NCBI RefSeq assembly: GCF_900142365.1
Contig: NZ_FRAP01000007.1
Coordinates: 62,001-126,000, forward strand
From: Pseudonocardia thermophila
Lineage (GTDB): Bacteria > Actinomycetota > Actinomycetes > Mycobacteriales > Pseudonocardiaceae
Length of the DNA stretch: 64,000 bases
Direction of reading: 5' to 3'
A program made the position numbers and the translations under genes. Shown piece after piece: positions 1 to 8,590 of this stretch. The number at the start of each line of letters is the position of its first letter. Position 1 is the first letter of the stretch. The notes beneath the pieces are model-generated. The model had not been told where the DNA came from. It ran no database searches and worked only from the letters and a program-made list of their open reading frames with translations.

Positions 1-3000
1 CGCCACCAACACCGTGAGCCGCGGGACGGTCGCCGCTTCGCCGGCGGCGCGGGCCGCCGCCAAGGCGGTTGTGGCGATGCCGGAGGTCGTGGGGTCGGCG
101 CGGGCTGCGGCCAGTTCGGCGGCGGCGAGGCGGGCTTCGAAGCCGCCCAGTGGTGGGCCGATGGTCAGGGCGCGGTCGACGAGAGCGGCCACGCCGGTGA
201 GGTTCCCGGCGGCGATGGCCGTGACGGCGGAGCGGGCGGCGGCCCAAGCGGCGAAGAGGGTGAGGGAATCACCGGCGACGTCGGCGGAGGCGGCGAACTC
301 GGCGGCTGCGGTGTCGAGGTCGCCTGAGGCCTGGGCGGCGATACCGGCGGCGCGGTGGGCGGTGGCGGTCCAGCCCTGGTGGTCGACGGCGCGGGCGATC
401 GCGAGCGCCTCTGCGGCGTCGGCGGCGGCCTCGTCGGCGCGCGCGAGGGCCGAGAGGGCTTCGGAGCGGTGCCACAGTGCGTATGCCTGGCCCTCGGGGG
501 CGTCGAGGTCGCGAGCGAGCTGGAGGGCGGCGGTGGTCACCTCGAGGCCCTCGGTGGGCCGGGCCATGAAGACCAGGCCGTGGCCGCGGGTCGAGAGCGG
601 GGTGACGACCCGGAGGAGATCGCCGGAGTCGGTGAAGAGCTGGGCGACCCGGCCGAAGACGGCGACACCGTCGGCGATGCGGCCGTCGAGGAAGGTGGCC
701 ATAGCGCGGCCGTCGAGGATGCGGGCGACACCCCCGCCGTCGCCGTGGTCGCGGTAAAGGCGCAGCGCTTCCTCGGCGCGGGTGCGGGCGCGGTCGGGGT
801 GGCCGAGGTTCATGTCGATGATCGCGGCGGTCTCGAGGGCGAAGGCGCGGGCCGCGGCGTCGGAGTCGGCCTCGACGAGGGCGAGTTCAGCTAGCTCCGC
901 GGCGAGGTGGGGGTCGCGGGCACCGAACGTGAGCATCGCCAGGCGGGAGCGGCGCCGGGAACGCTGCGGGCCGGAAGGGGTATCGGCGAGAGCGGTGCGC
1001 AAGTCGGCGCCGGCGGTGGCGAGCTCGCCGTGCGCGGCGGCAGCTTCCGCGCGGGCGGCCAGGAGATCGGCGCGGATCGGTGGGTGCGGGGCGAGGGCGA
1101 GCCCGGCGGACGCGGAGGCGGCGGCCTCGCGGGTGGCGCGGCGGGCGAGGGCGCGGTGGGCGGCGCGGGCGAACGCGGCCGCCGCGGCCGTGGCGTCGCC
1201 GGAATCACGGTGATGCCGGGCCACCTCGGCAGCATCGGCCGGCCCGTCCGGGTCGGCGTCCAGCGCGCGGGCGAGGAGAGAGTGGAGACGGCCGCGGTCG
1301 GCGGGATCGAGGCCGGCCGTGACGGTCTCAGCGACCAGGTCGTGCGCGGTCGCCCAGCCCCGTTCGCCGAGGCGCACCAGGCCCGCGGCCGCGAGCCGGG
1401 ACAGGGCATCGAGGACGGCGCGGCCGTCGATGCCGGCGGCGTCGGCGATCGTGCGGGCCGGGGCCTCCCGGGCGAGGAGCGCGAGCAGGCGCAGGACCTC
1501 GGTGGCTCGGGCGTCGAAGCGAACCGCGCGGCGCTGCACCGCCCGGAGCTGGCCGGCTCGCCCGACTTCGGCCGCGATCCCGGCCGCGCCGGCGGTGCGT
1601 GGCGTCCAACCGGTCGGGCCGGGCGCGATCACGGAACGGGCGGTGAGCTCGCGGAGGAGCTCGGCGACGGCGAACGGGGTGCCGTCGGTGTTCCGCTCCA
1701 CCGCCTCGGCCAGGCCCGGATGGCCGACGAGCGTGCGGATCGCCGCGCCCGGCAGCGGTCCGAGGGCGACGTGCGTCGTCGACTCGCGGAGGTCGTGGAG
1801 CACGCCGAGGGTGCCGGGCGGGAGTTCCTCGGGGCGCATCGCGACGACGGCGGCGAGCCGGGGCAGCCGGGCGAGGGCGGACGCCAGCAGGGTGACGCTG
1901 CTCGGGTCGGCCCACTGGAGATCGTCGACGACCAGCAGAGCGCCGCTGCCGGTGGCGGCCTCGAGCAGCCGCAGGGCGCCCGTCAGCAGGAGCGCGCGCC
2001 GGCTCTCACCGCCGACGGGTTCGCCGGCGTCCCCGAGCTCAGGCAGCAGCTCGGCCAGAGCGGCGCGGATCCGGTGGGGGAGCGAGTCCGCGATCGCCGC
2101 GTCGAGGGCGAGTGCCTCGCGCAGGACCGACTGAGTGAGGCTCCAGGGTTCGGCGCGCTCCGGCAGGAACGCCCGTGCAGCGATCACCGGGAGCTGGGAC
2201 TGTCGCACGAGTTCCGCGATCAGGCGTGACTTGCCCGATCCCGCCCGCCCGACCAGCGCGGCGATCCCGCTCCCGGCGACGGTGGCGCGCACGGCCGCGA
2301 GCTCCTCGGTGCGGCCGACGAACGCGAGCTCGCCGAACACGGGCGGCCGGTCGGGCAGCAGCGCGGGCGCGGCGACGCGGCTCGAGGTAGGCACCTCGTT
2401 GCGCAGGAGGGCCAGCTGAAGGCGCTCGACCTCGGGGGAGGGATCCACGCCCAACTCCTCGGCGAGTGCGGCCCGCAGTCCGGCGAGCCGGGCCAGTGCC
2501 GCCGCGGGATCCCCGGTCGCCGCCAGCGCGCGGGCCACCGCGATCACGGCCGACTCGCGCAGCGGTTCGGCGGCCGCCGCCTCCGCGGCGAGGGCGAGTG
2601 ACCTGCGGGGATCGCCCAGGGCGAGCGCGGCGGCCGCGGCGCGTTCACACACCTCGACGTGATCGCGCAGCAGCCGCTCCCGCACCGGCCGAGCCCACTC
2701 GGCGTAGGTGTCCTCGGCGAGCGGCTCACCCCACAGGGTGAGCGCGGCGGTGCAGGCGCGCAGCGCCGTGGCGGGCTCGGTTGCCGCGCGGGCGGCGTCG
2801 AGCGCGGCGGTGAACTCGGCGACGTCGACGGTGCAGGTGCCGAGCGCGTAGCCGCCGGTGCCGGTGACGACCGAGGCGGGATCGCCGAGGGCGCGGCGGG
2901 CCCGGTTGACGAGCACACCCAGGTTGCCGGTCGGATCGGCGGGCAGACGCTCCGGCCACAGCGCGACGGCCAGCACGGCGTGCGGGACGAGATCGGGGCG

Positions 3001-3126
3001 GCGCACGGCCAGGACGCGCAGCAGCGTGCGGACCTTGCGGCCGCCGAACACCGCGGGCGGGATCTCCGCGCCGTCGCGCCGGACCTGGAACCGCCCGAAC
3101 AGCTGCACCCGCACGCCGCCCGGCAT
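1..3126 (-). CDS. AfsR/SARP-like BTAD regulator with ATPase and TPR-like C-terminus, 3' end outside window
   Basis: A large regulator of the AfsR/DnrI type, probably controlling a secondary-metabolism or catabolic regulon. The first ~90 residues form an OmpR-like winged helix beginning VQLFGRFQV, followed by a bacterial transcriptional activation domain to ~240. An AAA/NB-ARC-type ATPase follows, with Walker A GRAGSGKS near residue 290 and Walker B LLVVDDLQWAD near 400. The remainder is Ala-rich helical repeats resembling TPR. The frame stays open to base 1, so at least 1,042 codons are present and the C-terminus is missing. ATG at 3126 was chosen; GTG at 3132 is an in-frame alternative. No clear ribosome site is visible. 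It is divergent from the cupin gene. The family assignment is secure; the target is unknown. Confidence 0.85.
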   Translation of the reverse strand, partial: MPGGVRVQLFGRFQVRRDGAEIPPAVFGGRKVRTLLRVLAVRRPDLVPHAVLAVALWPERLPADPTGNLGVLVNRARRALGDPASVVTGTGGYALGTCTVDVAEFTAALDAARAATEPATALRACTAALTLWGEPLAEDTYAEWARPVRERLLRDHVEVCERAAAAALALGDPRRSLALAAEAAAAEPLRESAVIAVARALAATGDPAAALARLAGLRAALAEELGVDPSPEVERLQLALLRNEVPTSSRVAAPALLPDRPPVFGELAFVGRTEELAAVRATVAGSGIAALVGRAGSGKSRLIAELVRQSQLPVIAARAFLPERAEPWSLTQSVLREALALDAAIADSLPHRIRAALAELLPELGDAGEPVGGESRRALLLTGALRLLEAATGSGALLVVDDLQWADPSSVTLLASALARLPRLAAVVAMRPEELPPGTLGVLHDLRESTTHVALGPLPGAAIRTLVGHPGLAEAVERNTDGTPFAVAELLRELTARSVIAPGPTGWTPRTAGAAGIAAEVGRAGQLRAVQRRAVRFDARATEVLRLLALLAREAPARTIADAAGIDGRAVLDALSRLAAAGLVRLGERGWATAHDLVAETVTAGLDPADRGRLHSLLARALDADPDGPADAAEVARHHRDSGDATAAAAAFARAAHRALARRATREAAASASAGLALAPHPPIRADLLAARAEAAAAHGELATAGADLRTALADTPSGPQRSRRRSRLAMLTFGARDPHLAAELAELALVEADSDAAARAFALETAAIIDMNLGHPDRARTRAEEALRLYRDHGDGGGVARILDGRAMATFLDGRIADGVAVFGRVAQLFTDSGDLLRVVTPLSTRGHGLVFMARPTEGLEVTTAALQLARDLDAPEGQAYALWHRSEALSALARADEAAADAAEALAIARAVDHQGWTATAHRAAGIAAQASGDLDTAAAEFAASADVAGDSLTLFAAWAAARSAVTAIAAGNLTGVAALVDRALTIGPPLGGFEARLAAAELAAARADPTTSGIATTALAAARAAGEAATVPRLTVLVA

Positions 3127-3243
3127 CGGCACATCGTGGCGCAGCGGGCGGTCTGCGGACAGGGGGCCTGCTCGTCGCCATCGAACTGCAAGGTCGCGGC
3201 CGTAGCGTCCGCGCCGTCCCGACAGCAGACCCAGGAGGACGAC

Positions 3244-3597
3244 ATGGGCGCCACGCACGAGCAGCAGGACTTCGACACCCCCACCGAAACCCGGGAGTCC
3301 CCGCACGGCCGGCTCGACCTGGTCCGCATCGGCGGAGCGGAGATCGGCCACCTCACACGGGAGCCGGGCTGGTGCTGGACCACCGTCGTCCGCCCGGTCG
3401 CCGGCACCGAGTGGTGCGAGGCGCCGCACTTCCAGTACCGCGTGTCCGGCACGCTGCGCGTCCGCACGTGCGACGGCATCGAGTTCGACGCGGCCCCGGG
3501 CCAGGTCACGGCGCTGCCGGCCGAGCACAGCGCCTGGGTGGTCGGCAGCGAACCGGTCGTGGACCGGTGGGGCGCCTCCCGCTACGCACGCCGATGA
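3244..3597 (+). CDS. Small cupin-domain protein
   Basis: A 117-residue single-domain protein with a cupin-like pattern: a short N-terminal tail, paired beta strands around FQYRVSGTLRV, and a turn DAAPGQVTALPAEH followed by a C-terminal strand. Cupins of this size bind small ligands or a metal, but the usual two-His/Glu metal motif is incomplete here (only HFQY and EHSAW are evident), so a metal-dependent reaction is doubtful. A strong ribosome site AGGAGG lies just upstream of ATG 3244. It starts a three-gene unit in which each next start overlaps the previous stop. Confidence 0.7.
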   Translation: MGATHEQQDFDTPTETRESPHGRLDLVRIGGAEIGHLTREPGWCWTTVVRPVAGTEWCEAPHFQYRVSGTLRVRTCDGIEFDAAPGQVTALPAEHSAWVVGSEPVVDRWGASRYARR

Positions 3598-4163
3598 CCG
3601 GCGTGGACGTTCCGCAGATCTTCGCCGTCTGCGTCGCCGAGTTCGGTGATCGCGTGCACGTGGTGGGCGACCAGTGGGGCGCGCCGTCGGCGCTGCCCGG
3701 GTGGACCGTACAGGAGCTGGTGCGGCACGTCGTCGAGGAGGACCGGTGGGCGCCGCCGCTGTTCGCCGGGGCGACGATCGCCGAGATCGGTGACCGGTTC
3801 TCCGGCGACCTGCTCGGTACCGATCCCGTCGGCGCGTTCGACACGGCCGCGGTGTCGGCGTTGGACGCGGTGCGGGAGGCCGGGGCGATGGAGCGCACGG
3901 TGCATCTCTCGTTCGGCGATCTCCCCGGCGCGGAGTACGCGTTGCAGCTCGCCGCCGACCACCTCGTGCACGCGTGGGACCTCGCCCGCTCGATCGGTGC
4001 CGACGACCGGCTCGACCCGGCCGCGGCGGCCGCGCTCGCTGCGTGGTTCGTCCCCGTCCAGCCGCTGTACCGGCAGGCCGGGGTGATCGGTGAGCCCGTA
4101 CCCGTGCCGGCGGCAGCGGGACCGCAGGCACGACTGCTCGGCATGATGGGGCGGACCCCGTGA
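3594..4163 (+). CDS. TIGR03086-type DinB-like metal-binding protein
   Basis: A 189-residue member of the DinB/mycothiol-dependent maleylpyruvate isomerase-like fold (TIGR03086 group). Visible hallmarks are an early segment where substrate-proximal residues cluster (LPGWTVQELVRHVVEED) and the later AADHLVHAWDLARSIG, which supplies the conserved His residues of the putative metal site. Members often use mycothiol or have no known reaction. ATG 3594 overlaps the stop of the cupin gene as ATGA, implying translational coupling. The longer upstream frame is merely the overlap with the cupin gene. Confidence 0.75.
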   Translation: MTGVDVPQIFAVCVAEFGDRVHVVGDQWGAPSALPGWTVQELVRHVVEEDRWAPPLFAGATIAEIGDRFSGDLLGTDPVGAFDTAAVSALDAVREAGAMERTVHLSFGDLPGAEYALQLAADHLVHAWDLARSIGADDRLDPAAAAALAAWFVPVQPLYRQAGVIGEPVPVPAAAGPQARLLGMMGRTP

Positions 4164-4501
4164 ACGCCGCGGTCGCCGCCGTCGCCCGGTTCCAGAAGGC
4201 GTTCGACGCGAAGGACGTCGACGCGGTCATGGCGGCGATGACCCCGGACTGCGTCTTCGAGGACACCTCGCCACCGGACGGCCGCCGCCACGTCGGCGCC
4301 GACGCCGTGCGCGCGGTGTGGGAGGGGTTGTTCCGGGCGACGCCGGAGGGGGAGTTCGCCACCGAAGAGCTGATCGCGGCCGCGGACCGGGTCGTCGTGC
4401 GCTGGCGCTACCGGTGGGCCGACGGGCACGTGCGCGGCGTCGACGTCTTCCGCGTCGAGGACGGGCTGGTGGCGGAGAAGCTCGCGTACGTGAAGGGTTG
4501 A
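4160..4501 (+). CDS. SnoaL/NTF2-like protein
   Basis: A 113-residue protein of the NTF2/SnoaL-like fold. It has the typical N-terminal helix (VARFQKAFDAKDVDAVMAAM), the strand TPDCVFEDTSPPDG, and a final beta-sheet region with RWRYRWADGHVRGVDVF. Family members include ketosteroid isomerases and polyketide cyclases, but most small ones have no known substrate. The GTG start at 4160 overlaps the preceding stop, so it belongs to the same operon as the cupin and DinB-like genes. Confidence 0.75.
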   Translation: MNAAVAAVARFQKAFDAKDVDAVMAAMTPDCVFEDTSPPDGRRHVGADAVRAVWEGLFRATPEGEFATEELIAAADRVVVRWRYRWADGHVRGVDVFRVEDGLVAEKLAYVKG

Positions 4502-4863
4502 ACCGAGCGGCGCGAGTCGCGGGTTCCACGTCGGCGAGTCGGGGGCTTCGCGACGGCGAATCGCGGCATTCCGACGGCGAGTTGTCCGAATCAGGCGGGC
4601 GAGTTGTCTCTTCGAGGACACCGAGTTCGCCCGTTCGGTGCGGCGAGTTCGCCGGTCCAGGCGCCGGCCCGTCCGGTTGGGCGGACCGCGGCATCCGACT
4701 TCGGCGATCTCACCGTCCCGAGCGGGGCAACTCGCCTTGCCTGTACGGCGAACTCGCCGTCTCCATCGGGGCAACTCGCCCTGCGGGTTCGGCCAACTCA
4801 CGGACCTGCTCGGGGCAACTCGCCGTCGGGAGAACCGCGACTCGCCGGGCCTGGCCGGGCCCG
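4502..4863. repeat. 22-bp-phased inverted repeat array filling a convergent intergenic region
   Basis: No gene is present between two convergent genes. Seven copies of GCGAGTT-like cores start at 4512, 4534, 4556, 4577, 4599, 4621 and 4643, at 22-bp steps (one step is 21). Seven inverse copies (AACTCGC-like) start at 4707, 4729, 4751, 4773, 4795, 4817 and 4839, all exactly 22 bp apart. The two halves are mirror-related about position 4678.5, where a short hairpin GTCCG-GTTGGG-CGGAC (4671-4686) sits on the axis. Sequence between cores is looser but often reads YCCCG. Transcribed from either side, the region would fold into a long interrupted hairpin. Whether it acts as a terminator, a protein-binding array or an inert repeat is unknown. 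Confidence 0.9.
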
Positions 4864-5652
4864 TCACGGCACCCGGCCACGCACCGTCCACGCCCGTGCC
4901 CGCAGGTGGACGGTCCCGTCCGAGCGCGGGTCGACCGAGTCCCGCAGGTGCTCCCGGAGCCGGGCCTGGTGCGTCGGCGTCAGCGCTGCGAGGTAGCTGG
5001 GGGCCGGGCCGACCGCGCCGAGGAACGGGGTCCACAGATCGTCGAAGTCGGCGAACACCGTGTCGACGTCGACCTCGCCGACGGCGACGTCGGCGAGGCC
5101 GGTGGCGGTCCAGAGGATCTCCAGCGGTTCCGGGCGGCACAGCGGGAAGCGGATGCCCTCGTCGAACCGGGAAGCGGCGGGATCGACCGCGATCGCGGCG
5201 TCCCAGAACCGGCGCAGCAGCTCCATCCCGCCCGAGTAGTCCCACACGTAGGCGGCCACGGTGCCGACCGGGGCCGTCACCCGGACCGCCTCGGCCATCG
5301 CGGCCGCCGGATCGGACACGAAGTTGAGCACCAGCCCGCTGACCGTGACGTCGACGGCGTCGTCGGGCAGCGGGAGCGCGGCCGCGTCGCCGACGTGGAA
5401 CTGCGCCGGAGGACCTGTCGCGCCGCGGGCGTGCTCGACGAACGCCGCCGATCGATCCACACCGGTGATCACCGCGGGCGCCGCGGCGGCGAGCACCGCC
5501 CGGGTGAGCACGCCCGTGCCGCACCCGACGTCGAGCCAGCGCAGCCCCGGCGGCAGCGCGAGCCGGGCGAGGAACCGCTCCGCGACCGGCGCGCTCCACC
5601 TCCCGATGTAGCGCTCGTAGGCTTCGGCATCGGTCCACCCCGGCGTGGTCAT
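4864..5652 (-). CDS. Class I SAM-dependent methyltransferase
   Basis: A 262-residue Rossmann-fold methyltransferase. Motif I is LDVGCGTGVLTRAVL near residues 45-60, the acidic ribose-binding residue lies in ITGVDRSAAFVEHA, and motif II-III is FHVGDAAALPLPDDAVD. The layout matches the Methyltransf_11/25 families acting on small molecules, and the substrate cannot be read. ATG 5652 was chosen because the protein then starts MTTPGWTDAEAYERYIG, typical for the family, with a purine-rich stretch upstream; longer in-frame starts add a basic non-conserved tail. It converges on the small operon across the palindromic array. Confidence 0.85.
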   Translation of the reverse strand: MTTPGWTDAEAYERYIGRWSAPVAERFLARLALPPGLRWLDVGCGTGVLTRAVLAAAAPAVITGVDRSAAFVEHARGATGPPAQFHVGDAAALPLPDDAVDVTVSGLVLNFVSDPAAAMAEAVRVTAPVGTVAAYVWDYSGGMELLRRFWDAAIAVDPAASRFDEGIRFPLCRPEPLEILWTATGLADVAVGEVDVDTVFADFDDLWTPFLGAVGPAPSYLAALTPTHQARLREHLRDSVDPRSDGTVHLRARAWTVRGRVP

Positions 5653-5843
5653 CGCCCCAGTGGACCGCCGCGCCGGCGCGGGCGCATCGGCGGTTCGGCC
5701 GAACTCCGCCCAGCGGTACCGGAGCCGGACGCCAGTACTGCGGTCCCGGGCTCTCCACGATGCCCCGTCCACCGCCGGCGGCGTCCACTACCGCGGTGAC
5801 CGCAGCGTCGAGCACCTCGCCCGCCACCACCTCCGATCGCTTC

Positions 5844-6111
5844 CGGCGGCGCACCGCCGTCCGCGCCGCCCGGCTGTTCGACGGGCTGAGCACCGCGCCG
5901 GTCGCCGATCCGCTCGTCGTCGAGGACGGGCGGATCGGCGCGGTCGACGCCGGTCTGCGCGCACCGGTCCCGCCCGGCGCCGACGTGATCGATCTGCCGG
6001 GCGCCGCGCTGCTGCCGGGGTTGGTCGACGCGCACGTCCACCTCGTGTTCGACGCGGGCCCGGACACGGCGCTGGCCGGCCGCGACGACGACGCCGTGCT
6101 CGCCGGCGGCC
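5844..6111 (+). pseudogene. N-terminal fragment of an amidohydrolase
   Basis: The frame encodes a clear start of a metal-dependent amidohydrolase (imidazolonepropionase/prolidase-like group): RAARLFDGLS, LVVEDGRIGAV, then the beta-barrel entry and first metal-binding motif LPGLVDAHVHL. Similarity stops after about 85 residues near 6102-6111, where expected helix sequence is replaced in another frame by copper-oxidase sequence. The rest of the barrel is absent. No good start codon or ribosome site is evident at the usual place. This is a remnant left by a deletion or recombination joining two genes. Confidence 0.7.
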
Positions 6112-6846
6112 GGCGCGCGGACCGACGGCACCCGCTACACCCTCAACGGCACCACGCCCGGCCCCGATATCCGCGTCGCCGCGGGGCAGCTGCTGCAGGT
6201 GCGGTTGGTCAGCGAGTCCGTGGCCGATGGCGTGACCCTGCACGGCGTCGACGTGCCCAACGCCGAGGACGGCGTCGCCGGCGTCACCCAGGACGCGGAG
6301 CCGCCCGGCGGCGAGCACGTCTACCGGTTCGTCGCCCCGGCCGCGGGCACGTACTGGTGCCACTCCCACCAGGTCTCGCACGAGCAGGTCGTGCGGGGCC
6401 TGCTCGGCGCGCTGGTGATCGAGCGCAGCGGCGGCACCGCAGCCACCGACGTCGGTCTCCGGCGCCCCGTTCACGCTCGCCGTGATCGACGGGACCGACG
6501 TCGCCGGCCCCGTCCCCGTCCACGGCGCGGGCGTGACCGCCGGTTCGACCGCGTCGTCGATCGTGCCCCGGGTTCCTCGACGGTGTGGCCCCGGGTACTG
6601 CAACGGCCGCCACGCCGTCGTGCTCGCCCGCGACGGCGTCGCCGCGACCGGCAGCCCTGGTGGTTCGACTCGCTGGAGGTCGACGCCGGACAGAGCTACT
6701 TCGCGGCGCTGCGGACCGACAACCCCGGTGTGTGGCTGGACCACTGCCACAACCTGCAGCACGCGTGCGACGGCCGATGGACCACCTGATGTACGGGAAC
6801 GCGACGACGCCCTACCGCGTGGGGGGCAACGGCAACACCCCGAGTA
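6112..6846 (+). pseudogene. Decayed multicopper oxidase
   Basis: The remnant starts inside a cupredoxin domain (TDGTRYTLNGTTPGPDI) and contains the copper motifs THG-type LHGVDVPN and YWCHSHQVSHEQ, plus the C-terminal LDHCHNLQHA, all diagnostic of multicopper oxidases. It needs at least two frame changes: one near 6450-6490 (continuing as AVIDGTDVAGPVPVHG) and one near 6775 (continuing as DHLMYGNATTPYRVGGNG). The signal or membrane region and much of the middle domain are missing. It is fused directly downstream of the amidohydrolase fragment, so it cannot make a working enzyme. Confidence 0.8.
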
Positions 6847-7165
6847 GGGGAACGGTGGGTCGCCGCGTGGAATGATGGGAACGGTCGCCTTGACAGGAGG
6901 ATCGCCCGGGCATCTGCTGTCCGGATCCTGCGCGGCGGACCGTGGGGGACAGGGGGACTCATGCTGCGAGCTGGACGGCTCGGACCGGCGGCGCCGCCGC
7001 GGCCGACGTGGTCCCGCCGGCACGTCGACCTGTGCCGCACCCACACCGCGCTCTGTTCCTGACCGCATCCCGACACACGGCGGCGTCTGCCGCCCATCCA
7101 CATCCATTCCCGCCCGTGCCGCGGTCGTGCGCGCACGGGTCGTCCTCAGCTCGAAGGAGAAGTCC
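6847..7165. other. Non-coding stretch before the amino-acid ABC operon
   Basis: About 320 bases between the oxidase remnant and the importer operon. A TTGACA hexamer occurs at 6890-6895, but no convincing -10 box follows at the right distance. The operon promoter is presumably here. No hairpin or conserved RNA was recognised. Confidence 0.4.
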
Positions 7166-7921
7166 GTGCGTCGCACGTTCCTCGCCGTCGCCGCTGCGCT
7201 GCTGGCCGCCGTCACGATGGCCGGCTGCAGCAGCGGCGCGGACTCCGCCACCCTGCGCGTCGGCACCGAAGGCACCTACAGCCCGTTCAGCTTCCAGGGT
7301 CCCGACGGCAGCCTCACCGGCTACGACGTCGAGGTCGCCCAAGCGGTCGGCACCAAGCTCGGCAAGACCGTCGAGTTCGTGCAGACGCCGTGGGACTCGA
7401 TCTTCGCGGGGCTGGAGGCCCGCCGCTTCGACCTGGTCGCCAACCAGGTGACGATCAACGACGAGCGCAAGGCCAAGTACGACCTGTCGGCGCCCTACAC
7501 CGTCTCCGAGGGCGTCATCGTCACCCGCGCCGACGACACCAGCATCACCTCGCTCGCTGACCTCACCGGCAAGACCACGGCGCAGTCGGCCACGAGCAAC
7601 TGGGCGCAGGTCGCCCGGGACGCCGGTGCGAACGTCGAGGCCGTCGAGGGCTTCGTGCAGGCGGTGCGGCTGCTCAAGGACGGCCGCGTCGACGCCACCG
7701 TGAACGACTCGCTCGCCGTCGCCGAGTACCTGAAGACCACCGGCGACACCGGCGTGAAGATCGCGGGCACCACGGGCGACACCAGCGAGCAGGCCTTCGC
7801 GGCGCGCAAGGACAGCGGGCTCATCGCCGACGTCGACCGGGCCCTGGCCGAGCTGCGGGCCGACGGCACACTCGCGCGGATCTCGGAGAAGTACTTCGGG
7901 ACGGACGTGAGCGGTCGCTAG
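7166..7921 (+). CDS. Polar amino-acid ABC transporter substrate-binding lipoprotein
   Basis: A 251-residue extracytoplasmic binding protein of the SBP_bac_3 family (cystine/glutamine/arginine type). It has a signal peptide with lipobox VTMAGC near residues 15-20. The family signature LRVGTEGTYSPFSF is followed by GYDVEVAQAVGTKLGK and the second-lobe signature FDLVANQVTINDERKAKYDLS. GTG 7166 was chosen because GAAGGAGA lies 5-12 bases upstream and it places the signal peptide at the start. It heads a three-gene operon with permease and ATPase. The resemblance to FliY/TcyJ-type proteins suggests cystine or another polar amino acid; specificity is inferred only. Confidence 0.9.
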   Translation: MRRTFLAVAAALLAAVTMAGCSSGADSATLRVGTEGTYSPFSFQGPDGSLTGYDVEVAQAVGTKLGKTVEFVQTPWDSIFAGLEARRFDLVANQVTINDERKAKYDLSAPYTVSEGVIVTRADDTSITSLADLTGKTTAQSATSNWAQVARDAGANVEAVEGFVQAVRLLKDGRVDATVNDSLAVAEYLKTTGDTGVKIAGTTGDTSEQAFAARKDSGLIADVDRALAELRADGTLARISEKYFGTDVSGR

Positions 7922-8590
7922 GTGGACGCATCGACCTGGGAGCTGATCTGGCGCAACCTGTGGCCGATGCTGGTGGCCACGGTCACCCAGACCATCCCGC
8001 TGACGCTGATCAGCTTCTCGATCGGGCTGGTGCTGGCGCTGTTCGTGGCGCTGGCCCGACTGTCGTCGATCACGCCGCTGTCGCTGCTGGCGCGCGGCTA
8101 CATCAGCCTCATCCGCGGCACGCCGCTGCTGGTGCAGCTGTTCATCGTGTTCTACGGGCTCCCGCAGTTCGGGATCGTGATGGACCCGTTCCCGGCGGCC
8201 GTGGTCGCGTTCAGCCTGAACGTCGGCGGATACGCGGCCGAGGTGATCCGGGCGGCGATCCTGTCGATCCCGAAAGGGCAGTGGGAGGCGGCGCAGACCA
8301 TCGGCATGGGCTACGTGCTGACGCTGCGGCGGGTGATCCTGCCGCAGGCTGCCCGCACCGCTGTGCCGCCGCTGTCGAACACGCTGATCTCGCTGGTCAA
8401 GGATACGTCGCTGGCTTCGACGATCCTGGTGACAGAGCTGCTTCGGGTCGCCCAACTCGCGGCGGCACCGACGTTCGACTTCTTCGCCCTCTACGGGGTC
8501 GCGGCGGTGTACTACTGGGTCGTCTGCCTGATCCTGTCGTTCGCGCAGAACCGGGTGGAGGAACGACTGGAGAGGTACGTGGCGCGATGA
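7922..8590 (+). CDS. Polar amino-acid ABC transporter permease (HisM family)
   Basis: A 222-residue inner-membrane permease with about five hydrophobic segments. It carries the family EAA loop region AAQTIGMGYVLTLRRVILPQAARTAVPPL, here recognised by its G(x)3-4 R-VILPQA pattern, and the motif LIRGTPLLVQLF typical of polar amino-acid permeases. GTG 7922 lies directly after the stop of the binding protein and the 3' end overlaps the ATPase start, so the genes are co-transcribed. One permease only implies a homodimeric pore. Confidence 0.92.
   Translation: MDASTWELIWRNLWPMLVATVTQTIPLTLISFSIGLVLALFVALARLSSITPLSLLARGYISLIRGTPLLVQLFIVFYGLPQFGIVMDPFPAAVVAFSLNVGGYAAEVIRAAILSIPKGQWEAAQTIGMGYVLTLRRVILPQAARTAVPPLSNTLISLVKDTSLASTILVTELLRVAQLAAAPTFDFFALYGVAAVYYWVVCLILSFAQNRVEERLERYVAR

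Noticed and set aside
4512..4846. CRISPR-like array
   Set aside because: The period is 22 bp with a 7-9 bp conserved core and degenerate remainder, the orientation flips halfway, and no cas genes are present.
6890..6918. Promoter from TTGACA at 6890
   Set aside because: No acceptable -10 hexamer lies 16-19 bp downstream, and the gene starts nearly 250 bases later.
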